Shown one piece after another: positions 44,131 to 56,086 of a DNA stretch of 64,000 nt. Below the pieces are notes generated by a model. It made no database searches. It had not been told where the DNA came from and saw nothing but the letters and a program-made list of their open reading frames with translations. Made by a program: the position numbers and the translations under genes. Origin of the DNA: Globodera rostochiensis. Its lineage: Eukaryota > Nematoda > Chromadorea > Rhabditida > Heteroderidae. The stretch's first letter is position 1. Every line of letters starts with the position of its first letter. Location: the NCBI GenBank assembly GCA_018350325.1, contig JAEVLN010000005.1:1002142-1066141 (forward strand). The letters run 5' to 3'.

Positions 44131-45592
44131 CTAATCAAGCAACAGCCGCCGCACTGTTCCTCTCGTCCCAATCCACGCAAAGGGGCGGCGCCGGAGGCGT
44201 CGTCGGCGGACATCACGACGCGGCACCGCTGAGCATAAACGGCATGCGCAACCTGCAGAGACGACAAGCAATTCAGCCGGACGCCATCGACAAGGAGGAT
44301 CTTGCCAAAGCATTGGCCGGTGGGTATTAAAAACATTCAAAAGCTTTAATTTGCCAAAGAACGATAGCCTTAATCAAAAAATTTGAATAAAGTTATGAAT
44401 TTAAAACTTTGTCTGCAAGAGAATTTAAAATCGAAAATAATTCTTTTACATTTGATAAGTTAAGACCCTGAAAATGCTTTTGTTGTTGCGCTTCAACTAC
44501 ATTTGAAAAAGCCGTTATCTCTTCAGCAGGTCATAAATACGCATTTTTATTTTCGATTTTTGAATTTAATGCTCATATAAAAAATAAATTATACATATAA
44601 TATTCGGGAATCCGCTATGAAAATTTTTAGGGCAATCCAATTTTTTTTAAAACTAAATTTAGGCTTAGAAAATCCACTCTTCGATTTATTGATGTTTTCC
44701 GACTGTTTATCGATCGGTTTTTGTTTTCAAAATGTTTCAGTAAAATTGTCTAAGTCGAAGCAAACATTTTTTTCAGTCGGGTTTTTAAGTAAAATCTAAT
44801 TGAAAATCGAAAAACCGACCGTGCTGCGTTCTTTCACCTCGTCTCGTTCAGCTTGTTGCTGAGACCCATTTCAACACGCAAGAAGTTCGCGCCATCTACA
44901 GGTTCTTTTCGTTTTACAATTTAATTACTCCAATCGCTTTTTGTCATCGTAAGGGTCTTCAAGGAAGCATCGACCAATGCGATCATCCACCGGGACATTG
45001 TGCGCTCCATTTTCACTCAATTGTTCCCGCGTTCTGACACGGAACACTTTGCCGATTTGATCTTCAACGCATTCGACACTGATCAGTCGGGTGCCATCAC
45101 ATTTGATGTAATGGCACAAAAATTAAGAAAGTCTTTTGAAGACAACAATTTCAGAAATTCCTGAAAAGTCTGTCGGTGCTGTCGCGCGGCACACTGCAGG
45201 AGAAGCTTCAGTGGGTTTACCGCTTCTACGACCCTTTGGACAGCGGGTTCATCAGCTGGCATCGGCTGCTGTACGTGCTAAGCGTCACGGAGGATCTGTT
45301 GGACCCGCGTCGTCAACGCGACTCCAAGTTGAAAGACGAAGAGCGAGAAAAGCACGCGCAGACGCTGTTCAGAGTACGGACTATAATATTGAATGTGGCT
45401 CTGTCGTTTTGTTGAAATTTCCGCTTGGCGTTAGTTAAAAAGTGCCATTGTGGGCGTTTGTCAATTAATTTTTAGAAATTTACTGGCTCGTCTCGACAAA
45501 CTGGCCCCATCAAAAAGGAATGCTTTTTGGAGGTGTGCATGCAAGATTCTACCATTCTTGATTCTATACAACATTTGGGAGAACGCTTTTAA
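44131..45592 (+). CDS. KChIP/calsenilin-like EF-hand protein (5' end unresolved)
   Basis: Exons 44131-44319, 44864-44901, 44954-45107, 45155-45373 and 45476-45592. From 44864 on, the phases close to the stop. The first part is Ala/Gly-rich. The core follows the Kv-channel-interacting protein pattern: FNTQEVRAIYR, then SIFTQLFPRSDTEHFADLIF, NAFDTDQSGAITFDKF (an intact EF-hand loop), LSRGTLQEKLQWVYRFYD, then a weak third hand (DPLDSGFISWHR). A fourth hand has lost its acidic ligands (TGSSRQTGPIKKECF). The last residues (STILDSIQHLGERF) match the family's C-terminus. KChIPs bind the N-terminus of Kv4 channels and set their trafficking and gating. Only one hand looks able to bind calcium well. 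The link from the first exon (phase 1) to 44864 (phase 0) fails, so a small exon is missing, and an exon upstream of 44131 is required too. Confidence 0.85.
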
Positions 45593-47197
45593 ATTTAATC
45601 GTAAATGTTTTTTGCTTAAAAACTAATTTATATTCTTTGGAACAAGATACAATTTATACATATTACTTTTTTCTAATTTACTATTTTATATCCGAGCCAT
45701 CACTTTACAATTCAAAAATTCTCACCATTTATTCTTATCAGATTTGGATAATGCAAATGCTGTTATTAAAATCTTCATTATTTCCATTGGTTTATGGCTA
45801 AATTTCAATCACTCCAATATTAATGTAAAAAATATTTTCAAAAAATCCATTTAAATTAGTTTTTTGCAAAATTTCTCAGAGATCAACAGGAAATTGGGTA
45901 TCCATCCCATCCATTCATCCGAAGAAAAACAAAAAGAAATTCAAAATTCAATATGTGCCAGCACTTGGCGTAATTTGGTTTTCCAAAATGTTGTTAGTTT
46001 ATCCTCGGAAAATAGATAATCTGAAGCTTTGAAAATGCATTCAATTACTCTCGTGCGTTAAACATAATGGCATCGAATTGAGGTCGTTTTTTATATTAAA
46101 AAAGGGAGACGTACACAGAATGTTCAACTGATTGAACGTAACCAACAATGTCTATTTTTGAACATTAAAAATAAATATGTTAAGCATCCAACAAGCATAT
46201 TTTTGAGAATGCTTAGTCTGAGGAGCACTCATGTCAAATGTTTCAATTCTTCTGTATTCATGCTCGAAGCCAGGAATGTCATCGAACAAACTCAAAATCC
46301 CTGCAAACCGATTCAAAAACTCGGCAAACCGATTCAAAAACCCGGCAACTTCAAAATTCCAAAAATCTGGCACGGAGCACCAAAACCCGGAATATGCCTG
46401 GTTTCCAAGACAATGGCATCTTTGCTTGAAGCTGAAATATGCCATAATTTTTTGTATTCATCGCAGTTTACGGTACTGTCGCTGCAGGTCTTCTTAATCA
46501 TTTTTCGCTGAAGAAAATTGTTTTTCACGATTATGTAGACATTTTCATTTTATTACATAAAATTTAAGATGCGCTCAATTCAAAGCCAAAAAGTGACCAA
46601 TTTTTTATTGATGCTGATCAAGAATATTAGCCGTTCTATGTATACACTTACCTAATCTGATATAAAATCTTGGGACAAATCATCGACAAATTAATGTAAA
46701 TGTCGGTGTAAAGTGACGGTTGGCCTACAGCGGTAACTGAACATGCGGCATATTGCACAGTTACCATGTGGCCCAATTCGTCACATTAACACCGAAATAC
46801 AAATACATAAAGAAGCCGTTGCCTGCCTTAGAAGCAAGGTAGGAACATTAAAAGCATTGGTTCTCAAATCTTAAATCTGTAATTTGTAACGAAAGGTTTG
46901 CTGGAGAATTATTTCAAAAAGTTTTAAGAATTAAATTTAAAATTGTAAAACAAATATAGATTATAAAATAACATTTATTATACCTTCAGTTACATTTGCG
47001 TCGGTTAAATTAAACAGGAAAAAGCGACAAAACTATTTCCGACAAAATACAATCATACAATAATAATTTTAAAAAAAGGTAAGCATGGCAACGGAGGAGA
47101 AAGTTGCTTAAAAATATAATTCAAATTTAATCACGCATTCGAAATGTACTAGCACTTTTGCCACATTTCATTCTTGTTGAATTTATTAAATTTAGTG
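45593..47197. other. AT-rich intergenic region, no gene recognised
   Basis: Frames at 46158-46511 contain short internal repeats (AACCGATTCAAAAAC) and show no splice logic. I see no supported gene. Confidence 0.5.
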
Positions 47198-48721
47198 ATG
47201 GAGCTGTTTTTGTTCCGTCATGTCGAGTACGAACGGCTGTACAACTGCACGGGGCTGGACATTGACTCGATTCCACTGGAACGTCGACAGTTTGTGCCGG
47301 AATCAATCGCAATTTGCGTGCTATGTGCCATTTATTATGTGAGATGATCTACTGATCGTGGCCTGATCATTTAATCTGATCAATGAAGGTTCTGTACGTG
47401 CCCTGCATGTACTCCATTTGGAAGCATACGCGGGACAACTCCTGCTACAAGATTCTTTTCTACATCGGCATCACGGATTTGGGCATTTTGTGGATTCTCG
47501 GCTTCTTTAGCGGTTGGGCCAATCTGCGCGGTGCCGTTTTCTGTTCCTTTCCGACACTGATGTATTTCGTGGGAATGACAGCGACAGGTTAAAAACGTTT
47601 TTGTGAAATAAACATTTATTTTCTTTTTAAGCTCTCTGGATTGCTGAAAGTTCTGCTGATTTGGTATATTTGTCACCGCTTAATTGAACGAAAAAATTGA
47701 ATTAAATGCCTATGGCTTAAAGATTTTGGCATTCAATCGCTGTCTCGATCTCGTCTCCCCCCGTTTCTCGCACATTTTGTTCTCGGGCCCCCGCACATCG
47801 CTTTGGATCACCGGCTGTTCCCTTTACGCCCTTTATTGGGCTTTGTTCATGAAGCCTGTCGTGTACAGCAGCATTTACTTCGCCTGGATCTTCTACCCAT
47901 TTGTTGGGTATCGCACCGGTGATGATCAACACGAGGTGATCAGAACAAAGAATTATTTTCGTTTAAATAATTTATTAATAGACGCAAAGGTTCTTTAAAA
48001 AAGAGTCGAAAATAAATTTAAACAAAATTAATATTTTGATTAAATTTATGAAAGTACGAACATTGGCTGCACAGCGTGCATAACATTGCCGTGGCATTTT
48101 TGACCCCGCTTATTTATCTGATATTTGCCGCCAAACTTTTTTACGACGTTCGAAAGAGCCGCCGACAATTTGGCGTTGTCCTCTCCGAAATGGGCGCAGT
48201 GCAAATTCGAGTCATTGTTTTTGATCATTTTAACTGATTTTTGATCGCTTTTGCTTAGTTTAGATCTTTACCCAAGTGTTTTTGGTCTCCTTGATCAACA
48301 CTTTGGCCGGCTCTCTTTACGTTTATATACAAATCAACGAAGTCAACCAGTGGATGATCACCCTTGTCGAATTTGCTTGGTCAAAAACATTTAACAAATT
48401 CTTTGATTTTTTTTTTGATTTAGGTTACACGTTCATGGTATCGGCAATTCTGTCTTGTTTTTATTTAACTAATCTTGTTTATCCCAAGGATTTCCTCCGG
48501 TCATTTATTTGGCGTTTAATAAAACCATACGCGAGGATTGCCGTCTGATTTTCGTGAAACTGTTCCAGCGTCACCGTATAGGCCACATAGGCGGGGTTAC
48601 TGTAGTTCGACCGATAATAAAACTGTCGAACGGAACTTCTTCCGACTGTGAGTCTGCAAAGATTACCCACCAGGACAACAACACATTTAATTTTAATTTG
48701 GAACAAAACCATCAGAATTGA
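47198..48721 (+). CDS. Srt-class serpentine chemoreceptor (7TM GPCR), 367 residues
   Basis: Eight exons: 47198-47338, 47389-47587, 47632-47663, 47723-47935, 48055-48210, 48264-48379, 48424-48437, 48489-48721; 367 residues, all phases closed. Family hallmarks run in order: YNCTGLD near the N-terminus, YVPCMYSIWKH and NSCYKILFYIGITDLG after the first membrane segment, GAVFCSFPTLMYFVG, then AFNRCLDLVSPRFSHILFSG (the helix-3 end), KPVVYSSIYFAWIFYP, HNIAVAFLTPLIYLIF, IFTQVFLVSLINTLAGSLYV, and finally HGFPPVIYLAFNKTIRED at the helix-7 end. Srt receptors sit in sensory neurons of nematodes and are thought to detect chemicals. Exon 7 is only 14 nt long. It is supported because it restores the invariant HG-x-PP-[IV]-IYL motif. 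The C-terminal tail is long and hydrophilic. Confidence 0.93.
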
Positions 48722-48892
48722 ATAAGTTAAGGCACCAGAAGTGGAAACAATCAAAGGATTTAAAATGCTGAAAGTGAGCGTCTTCGCGCGTCGGCCGGAC
48801 TTATTGAATGATCTGAGGAAGAGTTTGCGTTCTGATTTTTTTCTAAAACACCATTCGCTTTTTGTCACATTCATTACTCGAGTGCGCCCGTA

Positions 48893-49245
48893 AGGCAAAT
48901 TCGACATTTGCGCCACAGACATTTGAGCCATAAGGAAAATTCGACATTTGCGCAACAGACATTTGACATTTGCGCAACAGACATTTGAGCCATAAGGCAA
49001 ATCGACATTTGCGCAACAGACATTTGAGCCATAAGGCAAATTCGACATTTGCGCAACAGACATTTGAGCCATAAGGCAAATTCGACATTTGCGCAACAGA
49101 CATTTGAGGCAAATTCGCCATTTGCGCAACAGACATTTGAGCCATAAGGCAAATCGACATTTGCGCAACAGACATTTGAGCCATAAGGCAAATCGACATT
49201 TGCGCAACAGACATTTGAGCCATAAGGCAAATTCGACATTTACTC
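48893..49245. repeat. Minisatellite, about 40-bp unit, about 8-9 copies
   Basis: Units read ATTTGCGCAACAGACATTTG followed by AGCCATAAGGCAAATTCGAC, with two shortened copies near 48968 and 49108. The array lies about 170 bp past the Srt stop. Minus-strand frames through it (NVCCANV / KCLLRKC) are repeat artefacts. Confidence 0.93.
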
Positions 49246-49259
49246 ACATACCGTATATA

Positions 49260-50000
49260 CTCTTGTAATCCCCCAACCTCTAATAATCCCCCATCTTCTG
49301 AGTAGGTTGAAAAATAATCCCCCAACCTCTAATAATCCCCCAGCCTCTAATAATCCCCCACCTCAATTAACAGTCCGAATCCAATTTTATCCCTTTTTTA
49401 CACTTGGTAAAATTTAACGTGATGTAACGGGAAAAATGGATAAACTATGTGTGTGTTCCAAGGATGTACCATGGATTTTTTTCGGAGGAGGTGCTAAAAG
49501 TCGATTTTTTTAGGGCTGCATTTTTTGAAAAAGTCAGTCTAGGGGTGCAATTTTAGAGTTTATTGCATTTTTCTTAAGAAATTTTTTTCGAAAAAAGTCA
49601 ATCTTTAGGGGTTCATTTTTTGAAAAAGTCAATCTTTAGGGGTGTCTTTTTAGAGTTTAATGCATTTTCTTAAAGAATTTTTTCGAAAAAAGTCAATCTT
49701 TAGGGGTTCATTTTTTGAAAATTTGAAAAAGTCAATCTTTAGGGGTGTCTTTTTAGAGTTTAATGCATTTTCTTAAAGAATTTTTTCGAAAAAAGTCAAT
49801 CTTTAGGGGTTCATTTTTTGAAAATTTGAAAAAGTCAATCTTTAGGGGTGTCTTTTTAGAGTTTAATGCATTTTCTTAAAGATTTTTTTCGAAAAAAGTC
49901 AATCTTTAGGGGTTCATTTTTTGAAAATTTGAAAAAGTCAATCTTTAGGGGTTCATTTTTTGAAAATTTGAAAAAGTCAATCTTTAGGGCAATGAGGAAG
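49260..50000. repeat. Tandem and interspersed AGTCAATCTTTAGGGG repeats
   Basis: First a short CTCTAATAATCCCCCA repeat (49260-49365). Then units of about 105 bp contain AAAGTCAATCTTTAGGGGT, TTTTTAGAGTTTAATGCATT and TTCGAAAA, in about four copies (49560-49990). A degenerate relative fills part of CRAT intron 3 (52690-53260). Probably the remains of a mobile family. Confidence 0.8.
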
Positions 50001-50914
50001 ATATTTTTGAATAACAAACAAATTTTTTTAAATTGAAAATTACAAAAAAAAATTACCCTTGAAAAGTCCCGGTCCCGGTTGAAAATCTTGGTCCCGGTCC
50101 CGGTTTGGAAAATGTTGATCATAGCTCCCAGAAACGAATGACCCAATATACCAATCGACTCCACTCTAAGCCGAGCGCACGAATCTGCAAAAATTTTTGT
50201 GCAGACTCAACTATGAAGAAAGTTATGAGCCCGGGACTGAAGTGTCTTTTGACTGGGGACTCAGTTGTCCAATGATTAAAAAATGGGAAAATCACTCATA
50301 TACGGAGCACCACGATTGGGCGCCGGCACATTCGGTGCCTGAAGCAAACCGAACAAATTTGGTATCATACAAAAGCTCTCAGTATGCTGAACCTTTTATC
50401 AAGCTAAAGCTAACCGATTCGTCTTTTCAAAAAAAGGTTATAGGTTTAAAACCTGTAAAAATTGCCATTTTTGTCGTGGTGACGCCATAACTTTCTTTGT
50501 TTAAGCCGAATCGCTTAGTTTTTGCCTTTGTAAGCTTCTTCTTATACATGCTTTCGAATGATACCAAGAATGTTTGGTTTGGTTGACTTTGAACAAAGTT
50601 TTAACGAAAAACTTGTCGGCGCCCAATCATGCCGCGCCCAATCGTGCGCGCCCAGTCGTGCGCGCCCAATCGTGCGCGCCCAGTTGCGGGGTACCGCTCA
50701 TATAGGCTTTCAAAATTACGAATTTGTTAATAGAAAATAAAAATTGAGATTTAAAGCGGTTTTTGAACCGGTTTAAAATTTTGAAAATTAAGGAAAAATG
50801 AGAAAATTAAGGAAAAAACGACTTTTAAGTAAACCAAAGCCCGATCGGGGGAAAAGTTAGAATGCAGTAAATTTTTATTTTGTGCATGAAATGTGTGGTT
50901 TTTAACGGACGGAG

Positions 50915-51300
50915 GACGATTCGTTCCCGGCCGATTTGTTCACCCCCGATTCGTTCCCCTTTTCAGAAGTTTTTTCGTTATAACTTCTTTCAAGTCTAAT
51001 TAAATCAAACATTTTCGATATCATTCGAAAGCTTACAACTAGTAGAAGCTTACAAAAGCAAAAGCTAAGCGATTGGCCAAATTTCAAAAAGTTATGGCCA
51101 ATTGTGGCCAAAAAAACGGTTTCCGGCCATAACTTTTTTGAGATTTGGCCAATCGCTTAGCTTTTGCTTTTGAAAGCTTCTACTAGTTGTAAGCTTTCGA
51201 ATGATACCAAAAATGTTTGATTTGGTTAGCTTTGAAAGAAGTTATAACGAAAAAACTTTTGAAAAGTGAACGAATCGGAATCGGCCGGGAACGAATCGTC
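50915..51300. mobile_element. Foldback MIT-type element, 386 bp
   Basis: The ends are exact complements for about 20 bp (GACGATTCGTTCCCGGCCGA). The arms continue through AGCTAAGCGATTGGCCAAAT and its complement to a centre near 51115. No coding frame. A related flank (ATGATACCAAGAATGTTTGG) occurs at 50559. Confidence 0.88.
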
Positions 51301-51438
51301 TTTTTACCGTTTTTAACCATACAATTTCTTTTGGGGGTTGGAAATTGCTCGCATGGATTTTCGAACATTTTGCGGATTTTCGATTTTTAAAAATGCAATT
51401 TTTTTGTTGCGAATTCTGCTTTAGTAGGGGGTGGGGGG

Positions 51439-51464
51439 CCGGCGGTGCCGATAGGCGCCGCCGG
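51439..51464. repeat. GC-hairpin of the dispersed repeat family
   Basis: GCCGGCGGTGCCGATAGGCG followed by CCGCCGG, then TTTTTTGATTTTCGACTCAA. Confidence 0.8.
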
Positions 51465-51921
51465 GAAAATTTTTTGATTTTCGACTCAATTTGGTAAGAG
51501 ATTTAGTCCAAAAATACGATCCTAAAAATCAGTACAAAAAGAATTTTGATAAAAATGAGCAAAATACTCCAAATAAAGGACAAATCTTTAAAAAAAGGAC
51601 ATTTCAAATTTTAAAGATTGGGATACCTCAAAAAAGGACAAATCTTTAAAAAAAGGACATTTGGCACCCCTGGCTTAGAGTGGAGTCGATTGGTATATGA
51701 TTTGGGTCATTTCGTTTCTGGGAGCTATGATCAACATTTACCGTTGGGTATTTACCCAGCCACGGTAGTTAGTGTGCCTTGGTTGGTTTTTGCTACCAAA
51801 TCAATACAGGATGACACTTATTGCATTTCGAAATGTCCTTTCAAAATGTAAACGTGTCGGAGTTTATCCACATAATATTTTCTTGCGTCCACCGCATCCC
51901 GGTGAAGACAGAGGTATGAAT

Positions 51922-52025
51922 CAGGGTTGCACCGCATCAATAAAATGTCGGGTCGGCTAAACCAAAAAAACACCAGGTCGATAAAAAGGCCGGGTCCGAG
52001 TTTCGGTTAATCCGGTGCAACTCTG
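51922..52025. mobile_element. hAT MITE just upstream of the CRAT exons
   Basis: Ends CAGGGTTGCACCG and CGGTGCAACTCTG (12 of 13 complementary), 104 bp, flanked by GTATGAAT (51914-51921) and GTGTGAAT (52026-52033), an 8-bp duplication with one mismatch. It lies 42 bp before the first confident CRAT exon. Confidence 0.8.
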
Positions 52026-52067
52026 GTGTGAATGTGCCGATAACAAATTAAATTTTGCTTCATAGAG

Positions 52068-55000
52068 CTCGGCACATCACTACACATTTTGCCGCCACTG
52101 CCCGTCCCTCCACTGCCGCAGACAATCGAAAATTTTCTCAAATTTGCCGAACCTGTCCAATCGGATTTGGAGTTTCGGGAGACCATCAATGTGTGGGATG
52201 GCTTTGTCGACAATACTTACCTTATGAACCAGAAATTGCCTTTTTTGGGTTTCCAAAATGCAATAGAATTTGATGTGTTGGTGAATGCTTTAGCTTTAGC
52301 TTGCTAATCGTTTCCTGGGAAGCAAAGAGGCCAATGAATTGCAACAGTTACTGGAGGAAAGAGGGCGCAAATTAGGCAATTGGGTGCGTTCGGAAATCTC
52401 AAAAATTTAGTTAACAAAAGGAGTGGGATTGGATTTGCGTTTGCATTTGGATGATTCAAACTTTTTCACCATTTCTTAGCTCACCCCGTGGTGGTTGAAC
52501 ATCGCCTATTTGGCCGCACGGACTCCGCTGCCAATTGTGACAAGTCCGGGCATCACTTTTCCCAAATTCGAGTTCACTGCACCCGGCATTGGAGCGCAGT
52601 TGGAATGTGCCGCAAAAATTGTGCAGGCAGCGCTGAAATACCATCACCGCATCATCAGGTTGTATGGAAGTGGGCAGGGCCGTATCTAGAGCAACTTTTT
52701 GGGTGGGGCCAAGCCAAAAAAGTCGATTTTAGGGGGGCATTTTTGAGTTTTATTGCATTTTTCTAAAGCAATTTTTCTCAAAAAAAGGTTGGATTTTAGG
52801 TGATGCTTTTTGCGTTTAAAAATAGTTCGATTTTTCGTTCAATTTTTTACATTTTTTTTTGAAAATGAGCTTTTTAAGACGATGAGGTCCAAAAATTTTT
52901 TGAGTTTTTTGATGGAATTTGTTAAGAAAATTGGCCCGAGATTATATGGATTAAAAAACGTCAAATATGACTAAAAACCCCCTAAATAATAAAAACCTTC
53001 AAAATTCGTTAATCTTTAACACGTTTCTCTCTCACGTAAATGTACTATTTTCTACATGTTTTAGAAACATTTTTTTAAACATCGAAAATAAATTTTTTTT
53101 GTTGGAAATCTCGATCTTTAGGGGGTGCATTTTTCTCAAAGAAAAAGTTGTTTTTTGGGGGTTGCATTTTTGTTTGAAAATTTTTTTATTTTTAAGGGTA
53201 CATTTTTCGTTTTTATTGCATTTTTCTTAAGAAATTTTGGGGAAAAGTGCCTAAAATATTGAATTTTTCAAAATTTTTTTTGGAAAAATGCATAAAATAT
53301 GGATTTATTATGGACTAAAAAGTCGCTCCAATTCTAAAATGTTTCGAAATGAATGCTATTTTGGGCTTTTCTCGTGATCCCCTATTCCCAAAAGAAACAT
53401 ATTAAAACATAAAAATCTCGTCTCTAGTTATTTATTATTTTCTTGGCCGAAAATTTGGGTTTCTGAAAATTTTATCGATTTGTTGATTAATCCATTTGAA
53501 CTTTTTGTTCAAAACAGCGACGAGTTAACAGTGGACAAAGGGCCCGGCGGAGTGCCGTTCGACATGAGCCAGTACAAACTGATGTACGGCACCACGCGTA
53601 TCCCAAAACATGGGAAGGACGTAATTCGGTACGGAAAGGATCGGCCAAACTGGGCACGGCACATTCTGGTCACCAGAGATGGGCATGTAAGTTTGTGATT
53701 CAAAAAAAAATTAAATGAATTTTTCGTAATTTTTTATTTTGTTCAGACTTTTGCAGTGCCGGTGTACAACAATGCGGGCAATCCATTAGGCATTGGCGAA
53801 TTGGTGGCACAGCTGAGAATGGTGGTGGAAAGAAGTGGTCAACAGCCGAAATCGAAAGCGATCAACATTGTGTCAAGCGATGAGCGCGAAGTTTGGGCGG
53901 CAGTTTATGAACGAATCCGAAGTAATAATTATGTTGACTTTGTCTAATTTTGCTTTTATCCCAATTTTGAAAAAAGTTTTGGATGATTTCAAGGGCGGAG
54001 CCAGCAGACCTCGCGTTTCGGAAGGGAGGGGGGTCCAAAAGGCGATTTTTAGGGATTTTTTTTGTCGATTTTTAGGGGTGTATTGGATTTTGTTTTAAAT
54101 TTTATGACATATTTGTAGAAATCAATGACAATACCTTAATTTTTAAAAATTTTTGGAGGATTTCAAAGGGGGGGGGGCAGGGCCCCACGCCCCCCTGGCC
54201 TGCCCTTGGATGTTTTAAGTATGCCCAATGTCCAAAAGAGCGTTTTTTCGATTATGAAAACAAATCGCATTTTTTTGATGGATGAATTAAGGGGTCACAG
54301 CATTTGAAAAAATTTAGCAAAAAATCCCGCCGAGCTTTGTTTGGTGGAGGATGCCCTCTTCGTCATGTCGTTGGATCGGCACTTTGAGGAGGGTGACGGC
54401 TCGTCGGCACATTTTGCGACGCCGGAAGATCGGAACATGGCAATGGCATTGCACGGCGGGGGCTCGCGTCAGAACGCCAACAATCGATGGTTTGACAAAA
54501 CGCTGCAGTTCCATTTGAACGAGCTGGGCTATGGGGGCATCACCTACGAACACACCCCGGCCGAGGGTCCACCGCTGGCCGTGCTGTTGGACTTCATTTG
54601 CGAGCAGTTGTAAGCGCCAACATTTCATATCCAACATGTCCGCGAAGGCCATGAAAATTTAGAAAAAAAATGTTAGAAAATAAATTCCCCCCCCCCTCCA
54701 TAAGTGATTTGAATTCGTTCAACTTCGCTTCTTCCTCCGCTGATGGCCAATGGTCGGAGCCACGCGAGTTGCAATTTTTGTTGGATCACTCCGATGAGGA
54801 AGCAATGCGACAGTCGGCGGAACGATTTGATGCGTAAAAATGCGTTAATTTTTTTTATATTAATTATTGTTATTTTCAGATCCATCAAAAATTTGGAGGT
54901 ACGATCGCTGAAATTTGATCACTTTGGCAAAAATGTGCCGAAACGGGCATTGCACAGTCCGGACTCATGGATTCAGGTGTGAATTTTATATATTTTTTGA

Positions 55001-55884
55001 AAATGTTCCTTTTTCAACTCGAAAAAATTTAACAATTTCTCATGCCAAACTGTATAAAATTTCAAATTTTTGTCCGTCTCCGTTAGATTGCGCTTCAATT
55101 GGCCTTCTTTCGCCTGCACGGCTCGCATCCGCCCGCTTATGAGACCGGCTCGCTGCGAATGTTTGCGGATGGACGGACCGACACGGTGCGACTTCCGAGT
55201 GCGGCATCCAAACGCTTTGTTGAATCGGTCGCCAAAATGCCGTCCAAATCCATGGCCAATACCGTCGATGGGCTCATGGAGGAGGCCATCGCCGGCCACA
55301 AACGTTACTCCAACAAAGTGATGCATGGTGAGCGGTGTTCTCGGATGCCATTTTTGTCGTCTATCAAAATTTGGCCAAAATGAACAGCTTGGATCCTTTG
55401 ACCAGGCATGGGCATTGATCGACATCTTTTGGGCCTTCAGTTGGTGGCCGCTGAGCACGGCATTTCTGTGCCGGATTTGTTTCAGTCTAACATTTACAAG
55501 CGGTTGATGCACTTCCGACTGAGCACCTCGCAAGTGCCCACTGCGCACATTTTGCCGATGGGTTAGTGTAAAATTTGAAATTTGAATTTTTATTTTTTTA
55601 GGCTTTGGCCCTTCTGCGCCCGATTGTTACGGCGTGTGCTACAATCCGCAAGCAAATCGCATCTTCTTCACCATCACAGCATTCAATGAGTGCACGGAGA
55701 CGTGCGCGAAACGGTGTGGAGGAGACGCTTTATCGAATTTTTCATAATTTCTCCAAGAATAAGTCCAAATTACTCATTTTGTTCCTTTTCTTTCAGTTTT
55801 GCTGAAGAGTTGGAACGCGCTCTGTTGGACATGCGCGACTTGGCCGATTGGGCCGGACGGCTGAGAGAACGGGCCAAGCTTTGA
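52068..55884 (+). CDS. CRAT: Carnitine O-acetyltransferase, peroxisomal PTS1 end (5' exon unresolved)
   Basis: Exons 52068-52190, 52300-52383, 52480-52658, 53518-53686, 53747-53921, 54318-54609, 54705-54833, 54880-54976, 55087-55327, 55406-55561, 55602-55713, 55797-55884. Frames close from 52068 to the TGA (614 residues). Family signatures in order: LPPLPVPPLPQTIENFLKFA at the start, NWLTPWWLNIAYLAARTPLP, FDMSQYKLMYGTTRIP, LHGGGSRQNANNRWFDKTLQ, then YEHTPAEGPP with the catalytic His, FGPSAPDCYGVCYNPQ, and a C-terminal RERAKL. The enzyme moves acetyl groups between CoA and carnitine. AKL is a peroxisomal targeting signal (PTS1), so at least this form should go to peroxisomes. A mitochondrial start could lie in an upstream exon I could not place, and the exon 1 donor is uncertain. 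Introns 3 and 5 are enlarged by repeats. Confidence 0.92.
53990..54208. mobile_element. hAT-like MITE in CRAT intron 5
   Basis: Imperfect inverted ends CAAGGGCGGAGCCAG / CTGGCCTGCCCTTG, flanked by GATGATTT (53982-53989) and GATGTTTT (54209-54216), 7 of 8 matching. The inside is G-rich near both ends and AT-rich in the middle. It lies in the same orientation as transcription and does not touch exons. Confidence 0.7.
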
Positions 55885-55949
55885 TCAACGACGCGATCAG
55901 TTGACAAATTTTTCTTAACAAATCGCCATCAAAAATCCAAAAATTTTCC

Positions 55950-56086
55950 CGAGTCGCCTATCGGCACCGCCGACCTCTCCCATTCCTAAAAAGCATAAAA
56001 AAGGCCCAATTTTTTAAATTTTAGTCGTCTAACGATCGAGTCAAAAATTCAGAATTTTTCTCGGCGGCGCCTATCGGCACCGCCGA
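55950..56086. repeat. Two copies of the GC-hairpin repeat, tandem
   Basis: CGCCTATCGGCACCGCCGAC occurs at about 55954 and again at about 56069, each preceded by an ATTTTT(C) stretch and about 115 bp apart. They lie just past the CRAT stop. Confidence 0.8.

Noticed and set aside
48479..49325. Minus-strand frames up to 242 codons with Cys-rich repeats
   Set aside because: Products of the 40-bp minisatellite, overlapping the Srt gene on the opposite strand.
50197..50490. 97-codon frame starting MCRLNYEESYEPG
   Set aside because: Protein-like in its first half but with no homologue I recognise, no partner exons, and embedded in repeats. Left unannotated.
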